From the NCBI GenBank assembly GCA_002839355.1, contig PGXW01000015.1:28828-92827 (forward strand): 64,000 bases of DNA, written 5' to 3'. Position 1 is the stretch's first letter; the number at the start of each line of letters is the position of its first letter. Positions 24,138-31,556 of the stretch are shown here, piece by piece. Under the pieces are notes generated by a model that had not been told where the DNA came from, searched no databases, and saw nothing but the letters and a program-made list of their open reading frames with translations. The DNA comes from Spirochaetae bacterium HGW-Spirochaetae-2. GTDB taxonomy: Bacteria; Spirochaetota; Spirochaetia; Sphaerochaetales; Sphaerochaetaceae. Made by a program: the position numbers and the translations under genes.

Positions 24138-26003
24138 ATGGAACAGAAGAAATTCAAGACGGAGGTGTCCGAACTACTGCACCTCATCATCCACTCGCTC
24201 TACTCGCACAAGGAAATCTTCTTGCGTGAGCTGATCAGCAATGCATCCGATGCATTGGACAAACTCAAGTATCTGACGTTGGTCGATCCAGCCTTCAAGG
24301 ACTTGCAGTTCACCCCTCGGATCGACATCGCCTTCTCTGACGACGACAAGAAGAAGACCCTGGTGATCAGCGACAACGGCGTCGGCATGGCCCACGACGA
24401 TCTCGCAGACGACCTGGGGACAATCGCCCGTTCGGGAACCAAGAACTTTCTCAAGAACCTCACCGAGGACCAGAAGAAGGATTCGAATCTCATCGGGCAA
24501 TTCGGCGTCGGATTCTACAGCAGCTTCATGGTAGCCGAGCGGGTGGAAGTAGTCAGCCGCAAGGCGGGAACCGAAGAGGCTTGGAAATGGTCGTCGACAG
24601 GCAAGGGTACCTTTACCCTCGAAGAAGCCCAGCGCGATAGCCAGGGAACCACCATCACCTTGCATCTCAATGAGGAAGGGGATGAATATGCGAACCGATG
24701 GGCATTGGATCGCCTGATCAAACGATACTCCGACCACATCGCATTCCCGATCTTCCTCGAATATGACCAAGACGAGTACGACGACAAGGGCAAGAAGAAG
24801 GGGACCGAGCACAAGGTCGAGCAGGTCAACAGCGCGGCCGCCTTGTGGAGACGCAGCAAGAGCGAACTGACCGCCGACGACTACAACGAGTTCTACAAGA
24901 ACACCTCGCACGATTCCGAGGATCCCCTGTACTATGTCCACACACAAGCCGAAGGTGCCAACAACTACACCACGTTGTTCTTCATTCCATCCAAGGCACC
25001 CTATGACCTCTACCATGCCGACTACAAGCCCGGGGTGAAGCTCTACGTCAAGCGCGTCTATATCACCGACGACGAGAAGGAGCTGCTTCCATCCTACCTG
25101 CGCTTTGTTCGGGGAGTGATCGACAGCGAGGATTTGCCGTTGAACGTCAGCCGCGAGATCCTGCAGCAGAACCGGATCATGAGCAATATCAGGACCGCCT
25201 CGGTCAAGAAGATCTTGGGGGAACTGAAGAAGCTGGCAGAGCAGAATCCGGAACTCTATGCGAAGATCGCCGAACAATTCAACAGGCCGCTCAAAGAGGG
25301 CTTGTACAGCGACTATGCCAACCGCGAGACGCTGCTCGACCTTGTCAGGTTCAAGAGTTCCGAAGTCGAAGGCTACACCAGCCTAACGGCATACAAGGAG
25401 CGGATGAAGGAAGACCAGAAGAACATCTACTACCTTGCGGGAGGAAACGAAGAGACCATCCGCCGCTCGCCGTTGCTTGAAGGCTATCGGAAGAAGGGGA
25501 TCGAAGTCCTGTTGATGACCGATGATATCGACGATATCGTTGTTCCCTCGATCGGAACCTACCAGGAGAAGACGCTCAAGGCTATCAACAAGTCGGGAGC
25601 CGTCGACGAACTGGACAAGGACGAGAGCAAGAAGAAGAGCAAGGAAGGCAAGGACGTCGTCAAGAAGATCAAGAAGGCCCTGGGCGAGCGCGTGAAGGAT
25701 GTCGTCGTATCGACCCGCCTGGTCGATGCCCCGGCCGTAGTGGTTGTGGATGACGACGACATGTCGGTGCAGATGCAGCAGATCCTCAAGTCCATGGGGC
25801 AGAGCGACATGCCCGAGAGCACACCGATTCTGGAGATCAACCTCGATAGTCCGGTCGTGAAGAAGATCGCCGACACCGATGACGAGACCTATATCACCGA
25901 CCTGTCCCAAGTGTTGTTGGACCAGGCATTGCTCAACGAAGGGGTCATGTTGAAGAATCCCGCCGATTTCGTCAAAAGGCTTACGGCGTTGCTTTCGCGA
26001 TAA
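24138..26003 (+). CDS. htpG: chaperone HtpG (Hsp90)
   Basis: 621 residues, the normal bacterial Hsp90 length. The N-terminal ATPase (GHKL) domain shows the FLRELISNASDALDKLKY helix, DNGVGM and IGQFGVGFYSSFMVAERV. The middle domain has RGVIDSEDLPLNVSREILQQN with the catalytic-loop Arg. The C-terminal dimerisation domain follows, with a charged stretch near residues 490-520 (DESKKKSKEGKDVVKK). The start is the ATG 4 nt after GGAGGA; 26 upstream in-frame codons are untranslated leader. It is a cytoplasmic stress chaperone, transcribed divergently from the ROK gene. Confidence 0.96.
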   Translation: MEQKKFKTEVSELLHLIIHSLYSHKEIFLRELISNASDALDKLKYLTLVDPAFKDLQFTPRIDIAFSDDDKKKTLVISDNGVGMAHDDLADDLGTIARSGTKNFLKNLTEDQKKDSNLIGQFGVGFYSSFMVAERVEVVSRKAGTEEAWKWSSTGKGTFTLEEAQRDSQGTTITLHLNEEGDEYANRWALDRLIKRYSDHIAFPIFLEYDQDEYDDKGKKKGTEHKVEQVNSAAALWRRSKSELTADDYNEFYKNTSHDSEDPLYYVHTQAEGANNYTTLFFIPSKAPYDLYHADYKPGVKLYVKRVYITDDEKELLPSYLRFVRGVIDSEDLPLNVSREILQQNRIMSNIRTASVKKILGELKKLAEQNPELYAKIAEQFNRPLKEGLYSDYANRETLLDLVRFKSSEVEGYTSLTAYKERMKEDQKNIYYLAGGNEETIRRSPLLEGYRKKGIEVLLMTDDIDDIVVPSIGTYQEKTLKAINKSGAVDELDKDESKKKSKEGKDVVKKIKKALGERVKDVVVSTRLVDAPAVVVVDDDDMSVQMQQILKSMGQSDMPESTPILEINLDSPVVKKIADTDDETYITDLSQVLLDQALLNEGVMLKNPADFVKRLTALLSR

Positions 26004-26067
26004 CTGCAACCTTATACATGGGGGACTTCTGATACCTGTACACAAGGATATGGGAAGTATCCCTGCA

Positions 26068-26200
26068 CTAGTGATCTGTAACAACATAAACCACGCAAGA
26101 GGAGACTCGGGCGTGGTTTCTTACGTTTCCTGCACCCGCTCGGAAAAGGTGCCGGTGTTCTGGTTTCTATTTGCCCGCTTCGTTTGGCAAACATCTGCAT
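26068..26200. mobile_element. diverged partial copy of the MITE-like element
   Basis: CTAGTGATCTGTAACAACAT (26068 onwards) is identical to the left end of the element at 60125. Further in, GCTTCGTTTGGCAA also recurs. The right inverted end is missing, so this is a truncated relative. Right boundary approximate. Confidence 0.6.
26091..26122 (+). terminator. possible htpG terminator
   Basis: CCACGC and GCGTGG enclose a 14-nt loop, followed by TTTCTT. It lies inside the partial MITE copy. Confidence 0.5.
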
Positions 26201-26234
26201 GAAGGACTTACCCCGGTACCGTACTGGTCGAATA

Positions 26235-26263
26235 TATACATTATTCCGATAGCGGTATATAAT
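26235..26263 (+). promoter_or_regulatory. promoter of fic-type gene
   Basis: TATACA, 17 nt and a perfect TATAAT (26258-26263). Confidence 0.6.
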
Positions 26264-26283
26264 ACGTGCATGAGGTGATGGCG

Positions 26284-27204
26284 ATGAAGTATGTCGGTAC
26301 CAAAAAAGCCAGTGAAAAGTGGGGAATCAGCGACCGCAGGGTCCGGGTGCTGTGCAATCAGGGTCGTATCGAAGGTGCGATAAGGTTCGGGCGGAACTGG
26401 TCTATTCCCGCGGATGCCCCAAAACCTGTCGATGCTCGGGAAGGAACTGGAAAAATGTATACGGGACTGGATGTTGATTTCAGCCAAATCGATACCCTCA
26501 AGCAATCAATCGACCGGTACCGCCCTTTTTCACAGGGTCTTGCGGATTCACTGCATAAAAAATTGATTGTGGAGTGGACCTACAACAGCAATGCGATAGA
26601 AGGAAACACCTTGACGTTGTCGGAGACGAGAGTCGTTCTTGAAGGAATCACAATCGGTGGAAAGAGTGTTGTCGAGCATCTGGAGACAATCAACCATCGT
26701 GATGCGATTCTCTTTGTGGAAGAGCTCATTTCCGATAGGCAGCCTCTTTCCGAATGGAATATCAGAAACATCCATGCTTTGATATTGAAGGGAATCGATA
26801 CCATGAACGCCGGGACGTACCGAACGGAAAATGTTTTGATAAGTGGTGCAAGACATATTCCTCCAAAGCATCATGAGATCGGGGATTTGATGCAAAAGCT
26901 TATTGGGGAATACCATACTGAGTGGGAAGGCTTGCATCCTGTTGTACGGGCAACACTGTTGCACGGGGAGTTTGTAAAGATCCATCCATTCATCGACGGA
27001 AATGGCAGGACTTCAAGATTGCTTTTGAATTTTGAACTGATCAAGCATGGGTACACGCCGATTATCATCAAGAATGAGGAACGGGCAAGATACTATGATG
27101 TTCTCGATTTGGCCCATACTACTATGGATTATGGTCCTTTCATACGACTGGTATCGGCCCTGGTGGTAGAATCGGAAAAGCTTTGGCTTTCGGTACTAGA
27201 GTAG
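26284..27204 (+). CDS. Fic-domain protein with excisionase-like HTH
   Basis: 306 residues. Residues 1-45 (KYVGTKKASEKWGISDRRVRVLCNQGRIEGAIRFGRNWSIP) are a MerR/excisionase-type DNA-binding motif. The Fic core has HPFIDGNGRTSR near residue 236, the intact catalytic HPFx[D/E]GNGRxxR for AMP or other NMP transfer to hydroxyls. Upstream near residue 102, SNAIEGN fits the [S/T]xxxE[G/N] inhibitory helix, making it a class II, self-inhibited Fic protein. ATG 26284 lies 6 nt after GAGGTG; GTG 26266 and ATG 26278 are alternatives. No antitoxin gene is adjacent, consistent with internal inhibition. The target is unknown. Confidence 0.88.
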   Translation: MKYVGTKKASEKWGISDRRVRVLCNQGRIEGAIRFGRNWSIPADAPKPVDAREGTGKMYTGLDVDFSQIDTLKQSIDRYRPFSQGLADSLHKKLIVEWTYNSNAIEGNTLTLSETRVVLEGITIGGKSVVEHLETINHRDAILFVEELISDRQPLSEWNIRNIHALILKGIDTMNAGTYRTENVLISGARHIPPKHHEIGDLMQKLIGEYHTEWEGLHPVVRATLLHGEFVKIHPFIDGNGRTSRLLLNFELIKHGYTPIIIKNEERARYYDVLDLAHTTMDYGPFIRLVSALVVESEKLWLSVLE

Positions 27205-27297
27205 TAGCCGGTTCCCTGTGGAGGGTCCGGTTGCATCGGCATGCGATAGGCCGTATGATAGGAAAAGTGAACACAGTGCAATAATTTGGAGGAAAGA

Positions 27298-28191
27298 ATG
27301 GACGCACAAATGGAAATACGCTCTTTATGGGAATCGATGCAACTTTGGTTCAACGAAGAATCCGTAAGCCTGCTTTTCAGTGTCATTGGAATACTGCTGA
27401 TCCTCATAGTGGGGAAGATCTTGATTGTTGTCCTACGCAAGGTGATGGGGAAAATGTTCACCAGAAGCAAGAAGATCAACGAACTTATGGCGAAGTTCCT
27501 CTTGAAGGTGGTGTCTGTCGTAAGTTGGACCTTTGTGTTTCTGATTGTACTGACCCAAATGGGCATCAATCTCGCCCCGATTCTCGCAGGTATCGGCGTC
27601 ACCGGCTTCATTCTCGGATTCGCTTTCCAGGAAACGATCGGCAATCTGCTTGCCGGAGTCATGATCGTACTCAACGCTCCCTTCAGGATCGGCGACTATG
27701 TCGAGGTCGGCTCCATGAACGGAACGGTCAGGGATATGGATATGATGAGCGTCACCTTGGCCACACCCGACAACAAGCGGGTGATCATGGCCAATAAACT
27801 GATATGGGGCCAGGCGATTGTCAACTACTCCTATACGGAGACCCGTCGTGTGGAAATGGGCGTCTCCATTGCCTATGACAGCGATGTGGTCAAGGCCAAG
27901 GAAATCCTATGGGAAATTCTAAACAGTTATCCCGAAGTGCTGCCTGAACCGAAACCTGTCATAGCCGTCAACAAACTGAACGATTCGTCGGTCGATCTGG
28001 TGGTCCGGCCTTGGACCAAGCCTTCCGACTATTGGACAGTCTATTTCCGGTTCCAGCAGGAAGTACTGGAGAAGTTCCGCGCCGCCAAGGTCGAGATACC
28101 CTTTCCTCAGCTAGACGTGCATATGCCCGAACACGCACCGGTTCCAGGATTGGATGCGACAGTGCATGTCAAAGAGGCTCTGAAGAGCTGA
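27298..28191 (+). CDS. small-conductance mechanosensitive channel, MscS family
   Basis: 297 residues. Three N-terminal membrane helices; the pore helix reads LAPILAGIGVTGFILGFAFQETIGNLLAGVMIVLNAPFRIGDYVEV (about residues 88-134), with the MscS Gly/Ala pattern and FQ/N junction. A beta domain follows. GGAGGA precedes the ATG; a TTG four codons upstream is also in frame. It protects against hypo-osmotic shock. Its end overlaps the convergent rlmE by 23 nt. Confidence 0.93.
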   Translation: MDAQMEIRSLWESMQLWFNEESVSLLFSVIGILLILIVGKILIVVLRKVMGKMFTRSKKINELMAKFLLKVVSVVSWTFVFLIVLTQMGINLAPILAGIGVTGFILGFAFQETIGNLLAGVMIVLNAPFRIGDYVEVGSMNGTVRDMDMMSVTLATPDNKRVIMANKLIWGQAIVNYSYTETRRVEMGVSIAYDSDVVKAKEILWEILNSYPEVLPEPKPVIAVNKLNDSSVDLVVRPWTKPSDYWTVYFRFQQEVLEKFRAAKVEIPFPQLDVHMPEHAPVPGLDATVHVKEALKS

Positions 28192-28801
28192 CTGGTTTTG
28201 GAGGAAGCCGGTCCAACCCGACGAGGAAAATCTCGAAGGAGTCGGATCGGCTTGCTTTTGGCTTGAAAGGTTTGGCTTTGGTGAACAATTGGCGCATCCG
28301 CTTGAGGATCTCGATCTCGCCTCCGCCTTGGAATATCTTGATGACCAGGTTTCCATGTACCTTCAGGTGTTCCTCGGCCAACGCCAACACGCTCTCCGCC
28401 AGCCATTCGCTGCGGGAAGTGTCTACCGAACGGTTGCCGGTCGTCATGGGGGCGGCATCGCTGATTATGGCATCGTAAGGTCCGTGGGACACCAATTTTT
28501 CCCTGATCTCGGCACTGAAGGCATCCCCTATATAGCTGATTACCGTCGGTGGAACCGGGTGCAATCCCAGGGGATTGAGGTCTACCGCCACAATGGTTCC
28601 ATTGCCCTTGATCAGCTCCCTGTGGGTATAGAGTGTCCAACTTCCGGGAGCGGCACCTACATCGAGTACAGTATTGCCGGGACGGATCAAGGTGTGGTTC
28701 TTCTGAATCTCTTCCAATTTGTACACGGAACGGGCAGGATAGCCCTCTTTGCGTGCTCGGAGCGTATATGAATCGGCTGTATCACGTCTGCTTTTCGCCA
28801 T
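28169..28801 (-). CDS. rlmE: 23S rRNA (uridine-2'-O)-methyltransferase RlmE/FtsJ family
   Basis: 210 residues. YTLRARKEGYPARSVYKLEEI (catalytic Lys), the SAM site VLDVGAAPGSWTLYT, SDAAPMTTGNRSVD (catalytic Asp), NLVIKIFQGG (Lys) and SFEIFLVG (Glu) give the K-D-K-E tetrad of RlmE, which methylates U2552 in the A loop. Start at MAKSRRD; 40 more codons are open upstream but look non-coding. No ribosome site: TAGAAT ends 7 nt before the ATG, indicating a leaderless mRNA. Bacterial rlmE is classically a heat-shock gene. Confidence 0.9.
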   Translation of the reverse strand: MAKSRRDTADSYTLRARKEGYPARSVYKLEEIQKNHTLIRPGNTVLDVGAAPGSWTLYTHRELIKGNGTIVAVDLNPLGLHPVPPTVISYIGDAFSAEIREKLVSHGPYDAIISDAAPMTTGNRSVDTSRSEWLAESVLALAEEHLKVHGNLVIKIFQGGGEIEILKRMRQLFTKAKPFKPKASRSDSFEIFLVGLDRLPPKPVSSSEPL

Positions 28802-28808
28802 GGGTGGA

Positions 28809-28837
28809 ATTCTATCATGAATTGGTTGCTGTGGTAA
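28809..28837 (-). promoter_or_regulatory. promoter of rlmE (leaderless)
   Basis: Minus strand TTACCA, 17 nt, TAGAAT, 7 nt to the ATG. Confidence 0.6.
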
Positions 28838-28848
28838 CCGGGGAGGGG

Positions 28849-28955
28849 AAAAAAGGGAGGAGGCCAGCGGGAGGGTTGTTGGGGTGGGGAGAGAATTCCG
28901 CTGGCCTCCAAGGAAAATCACACTAAAGGAGGTATGAAAAAACTGTTGCTCTGTA
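28849..28955 (-). ncRNA. candidate sigma-54-dependent sRNA with anti-Shine-Dalgarno element
   Basis: Predicted transcript of about 107 nt on the minus strand. It starts ~12 nt after the -12 GC of the sigma-54 promoter at 28967-28982. About 22 nt in, it carries UACCUCCUUU (complement of 28925-28934), matching the 3' end of 16S rRNA. It ends in a perfect 12-bp hairpin (GGAGGCCAGCGG at 28898-28909 with its complement at 28859-28870) whose 27-nt loop is C-rich (CUCUCCCCACCCC), followed by TCCC and six T. No sensible ORF exists on this strand. It would base-pair with Shine-Dalgarno regions. A novel class, if real. Confidence 0.5.
28859..28909 (-). terminator. strong hairpin terminator of the candidate sRNA
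   Basis: A 12-bp perfect GC-rich stem, C-rich 27-nt loop, then TCCCTTTTTT on the minus strand. There is no T-run on the plus strand, which sets the direction. Confidence 0.75.
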
Positions 28956-28966
28956 CAAATCTATAT

Positions 28967-28982
28967 GCATTGTCCGTGCCAA
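28967..28982 (-). promoter_or_regulatory. sigma-54 promoter (sRNA)
   Basis: TTGGCACGG with GG-N10-GC spacing on the minus strand. The first nine bases are identical to both psp sigma-54 promoters. Two TTCGTGAAA repeats (28984-28992, 29004-29012; 20-bp period) lie just upstream. Confidence 0.65.
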
Positions 28983-29137
28983 CTTCGTGAAAAGTGCTTA
29001 AAATTCGTGAAATTGCCCTATTTTATTGGTATTCCGATACAAAAACATGACAATTGGTGGGAATCAAGGGTGTTTGGGAGTGCGAGAGGGTGTGAAAAAA
29101 TGTTACAGCTGAATCTTCTCGCGCAACATGTGCACAA

Positions 29138-29166
29138 TTGACGAATCGTTCGCCGATAGCTATGTT
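29138..29166 (+). promoter_or_regulatory. promoter of rhomboid gene (leaderless)
   Basis: TTGACG, 17 nt, TATGTT, 6 nt to the ATG at 29173. Confidence 0.75.
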
Positions 29167-29172
29167 TCTGCT

Positions 29173-29805
29173 ATGGCCAATACATTGTTGAACAAAAAGT
29201 TTCGCTATTCCTATACCAACGTCGCGCTGAAATTGATCATTGCGAACGTCGTGGTATTCCTCGTCACCATGGTCTTGCCGCAGGCGTACGGATACCTTGC
29301 CATGGTGCCGAGCTATATCGTGTACCGCCACTGGTACTGGCAGGTCTTCACCTATATGTTCGTCCATGCCGATATCACCCATATCCTCTTCAATATGCTG
29401 GGATTGTTCATGTTCGGCACACAGGTCGAGCGCCGCATCGGCAGCAAGGAGTTCCTACTGTTCTACCTGCTCACCGGTACGCTATCGGGTGTCTTCTCCT
29501 TGATATCCTACATAAGCGCGGGAACCAATGTGATTTTGGTCGGGGCCTCTGGTGCGATCTATGCCGTACTGTTCGCCTTTGCCGTCCTCTACCCGTATGC
29601 GAGGGTATTCGTGTTCGGCATATTCCCTTTGCGGGCACCCATCCTGGTAATCCTTTATACGTTGTTGGAAATGTTCAACCAGGTCTTCGGCAGTACCCGG
29701 GGTGTGGCACACCTGACCCACTTGGCGGGGTTTGCCTTCGCGTACCTGTACTTCCTGCTCAGATTGAAGATCAACCCCATAGAAGAGTGGCGGAGGAACC
29801 GCTGA
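29173..29805 (+). CDS. rhomboid-family intramembrane serine protease
   Basis: 210 residues, six membrane helices. FTYMFVHADITHILFNMLGLFMFG (the WR/HxxxN-type region), the nucleophile in VGASGAIYAVLFAF near residue 138 and HLTHLAGFAFAYLYF with the catalytic His near 194 identify an active rhomboid. An ATG at 29128 is in frame, but the promoter ends 6 nt before 29173 and neither start has a ribosome site, so the shorter leaderless form is preferred. Convergent with adenosine deaminase, 13 nt apart. Confidence 0.88.
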   Translation: MANTLLNKKFRYSYTNVALKLIIANVVVFLVTMVLPQAYGYLAMVPSYIVYRHWYWQVFTYMFVHADITHILFNMLGLFMFGTQVERRIGSKEFLLFYLLTGTLSGVFSLISYISAGTNVILVGASGAIYAVLFAFAVLYPYARVFVFGIFPLRAPILVILYTLLEMFNQVFGSTRGVAHLTHLAGFAFAYLYFLLRLKINPIEEWRRNR

Positions 29806-29818
29806 CCAGCACAGGAGG

Positions 29819-30904
29819 TCAGTCCGTCAGATTCCATTCGGAGCGCAAATCGGCATAGCCCTTCTTTATCACATCGAAGATGATCTTGATCTTCTCGTTG
29901 TGGTGGATGAATGCCGATTTCATGGCGTTGAGCGTAAGTTTCTCCAGATCACGGATAGTCAGCCCGTAGTACTCCACCGCGATCTCCATCTCCTTCGAGA
30001 GGGTCGTATCGCTCATAAGCCTGTTGTCGACACTCAAGAACACCCGATAGTTGTTGCGGAAGAACGTATGGAAGGGGTGGCTGGCGAAATCGGGTGCCGC
30101 TCCGGTTCCCACGTTGCTGCTCAAGCACATCTCGATCGGGATCCTCCGATCCTGGATAAAATGGGCAAGCGAACCCATCTTCTCGATTTTTGTTCCCGAA
30201 ATGGCCATATCATCAATCAACCGGGTTCCATGTCCGATCCTATGCGCCCCGCAGACTTGGATCGCCTGCCAGATCGATTCGAGCCCGAAGCCTTCCCCCG
30301 CATGGATGGTGATATTGAAGTTCTGGTTGCGGATATATTGGAAGGCCTCCAGGTGCTTCTTGGGTGGGTATCCGCTCTCATCTCCGGCCAAATCGAACCC
30401 CACCACACCCCGCGAACGGTAGGCGACCGAAAGTTTCGCCACCTCGAGGGATAGGGACGGAGCTTGGTTGCGCAATGAGCACAAGATCACCCCATAGGAC
30501 ATGCCGGTCCTTCGTTTTCCCTCATCCATTCCCTCGAGTACCGCAACCACCACCTCGTCCATGCTCATGCCCTTTTCCGTGTGGAGAATGGGAGCAAACC
30601 GGATTTCGGCATACACGACATGGTCGGCGGCAAGATCCTCCACCGCCTCGATTGCGACACGGCGCAGCGCTTCGGGTGTCTGCAGGACCGCTACGGTGAC
30701 CGCGAACGTCTCCAGATACAGCGGCAGGCTCTTCTGTACGCATCCGCGGGCGAACCACGCCGCCAATTCCTCCGGATTATGGCTTGGAATCGCAACCCCG
30801 CAGGTGTCGGCCAGGTCGATAATGGTCCGTGGCCGCAACCCGCCATCCAAGTGATCGTGCAGCTCCACCTTGGGAACACGCTTGATAAGTTCTTTCGTCA
30901 TCAT
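29819..30904 (-). CDS. add: adenosine deaminase
   Basis: 361 residues. HDHLDGGLRPRTI (metal ligands), then HAGEGFGLESIWQAI, RIGHGTRL and LSVDNRLMSDTTLSKE supply the His, Glu and Asp residues of the zinc deaminase site. It hydrolyses adenosine to inosine in the cytoplasm, and would feed the PNP encoded at 11125. The HLDG (rather than HxDG with Val) and the length are normal for bacterial enzymes. No ribosome site; TACTAT ends 6 nt before the first ATG. A second ATG follows immediately. Confidence 0.92.
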   Translation of the reverse strand: MMTKELIKRVPKVELHDHLDGGLRPRTIIDLADTCGVAIPSHNPEELAAWFARGCVQKSLPLYLETFAVTVAVLQTPEALRRVAIEAVEDLAADHVVYAEIRFAPILHTEKGMSMDEVVVAVLEGMDEGKRRTGMSYGVILCSLRNQAPSLSLEVAKLSVAYRSRGVVGFDLAGDESGYPPKKHLEAFQYIRNQNFNITIHAGEGFGLESIWQAIQVCGAHRIGHGTRLIDDMAISGTKIEKMGSLAHFIQDRRIPIEMCLSSNVGTGAAPDFASHPFHTFFRNNYRVFLSVDNRLMSDTTLSKEMEIAVEYYGLTIRDLEKLTLNAMKSAFIHHNEKIKIIFDVIKKGYADLRSEWNLTD

Positions 30905-30910
30905 AGCATC

Positions 30911-30940
30911 ATAGTACTATGGGAACAGCTTCGGGGGCAA
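30911..30940 (-). promoter_or_regulatory. promoter of add (leaderless)
   Basis: Minus strand TTGCCC, 18 nt, TACTAT, 6 nt to the ATG. Confidence 0.6.
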
Positions 30941-31034
30941 CAAATTTGGGATGCAGGGAGACTTACCCCTTTACTATTGGACTGTTATTGGTGATATTTA
31001 AGACGGGTTCAGGATGAACCGAGGAGGCCACTGC

Positions 31035-31541
31035 ATGGATCAAGAGAAACTCCAGGAAAAATTGCTGACTGCAGCAGACAGCGCGAAGGATGCGAGCGAA
31101 TTGATCAAATTGCTTCGTCAGGGTGCGGATGTCCATTGCACCGACTCCTTCGGGCTTACCCCGCTCATGCGAGCGGCGTTGTTCAATTCAAGTGCGAAGG
31201 TCGTCAGGGCGTTGGTCGAAGCCGGAGCTGACGTTTTCGAGCGCGAACCGCAATACAAGTCGACAGCATTGCAATTGGCGGCAAACCACAATCCGAATCC
31301 GCAGATCATCGACGCGTTGGTCGAAGCCGGTTCCGATGTCCACGACGTCAATTACCTCGGCGAGACCGCACTGGTCATGGCTGTCAACAGCGGTAATGAC
31401 ACAAAAGTCATCTCGGCGCTTATCCGTGCCGGAAGCGACGTCAATGCACGCGACTACCAGGACCGTTCGGCACTGGATTATGCCCGCATGTCACGCCGGA
31501 CCTACGTGGTGAAGATTCTCAAGGAAGCCGGCGCGCACTAG
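31035..31541 (+). CDS. ankyrin-repeat protein
   Basis: 168 residues with about four ankyrin repeats (SFGLTPLMRAALFNSSAKVVRALVEAGADV, STALQLAANHNPNPQIIDALVEAGSDV, ETALVMAVNSGNDTKVISALIRAGSDV, SALDYARMSRRTYVVKILKEAGA). No signal peptide or membrane segment; a cytoplasmic protein-binding scaffold. The ATG after GAGGAGG is chosen over one seven codons upstream. Partner unknown. Confidence 0.88.
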   Translation: MDQEKLQEKLLTAADSAKDASELIKLLRQGADVHCTDSFGLTPLMRAALFNSSAKVVRALVEAGADVFEREPQYKSTALQLAANHNPNPQIIDALVEAGSDVHDVNYLGETALVMAVNSGNDTKVISALIRAGSDVNARDYQDRSALDYARMSRRTYVVKILKEAGAH

Positions 31542-31556
31542 AGACTTGAAAAGCTG

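Noticed and set aside
26266..26278. ATG 6 nt after TATAAT upstream of the fic-type gene as a leaderless start
   Set aside because: The ATG at 26270 is out of frame and followed by a stop after two codons; the gene has its own GAGGTG site before 26284.
28934..28990. Plus-strand mini-ORF MKKLLLCTNLYALSVPTS after AAAGGAGG
   Set aside because: Only one base separates the ribosome site from the ATG, and the 'signal' stops at 18 residues. The same DNA is better explained as the anti-SD part of a minus-strand RNA, though a degraded signal-peptide gene is possible.
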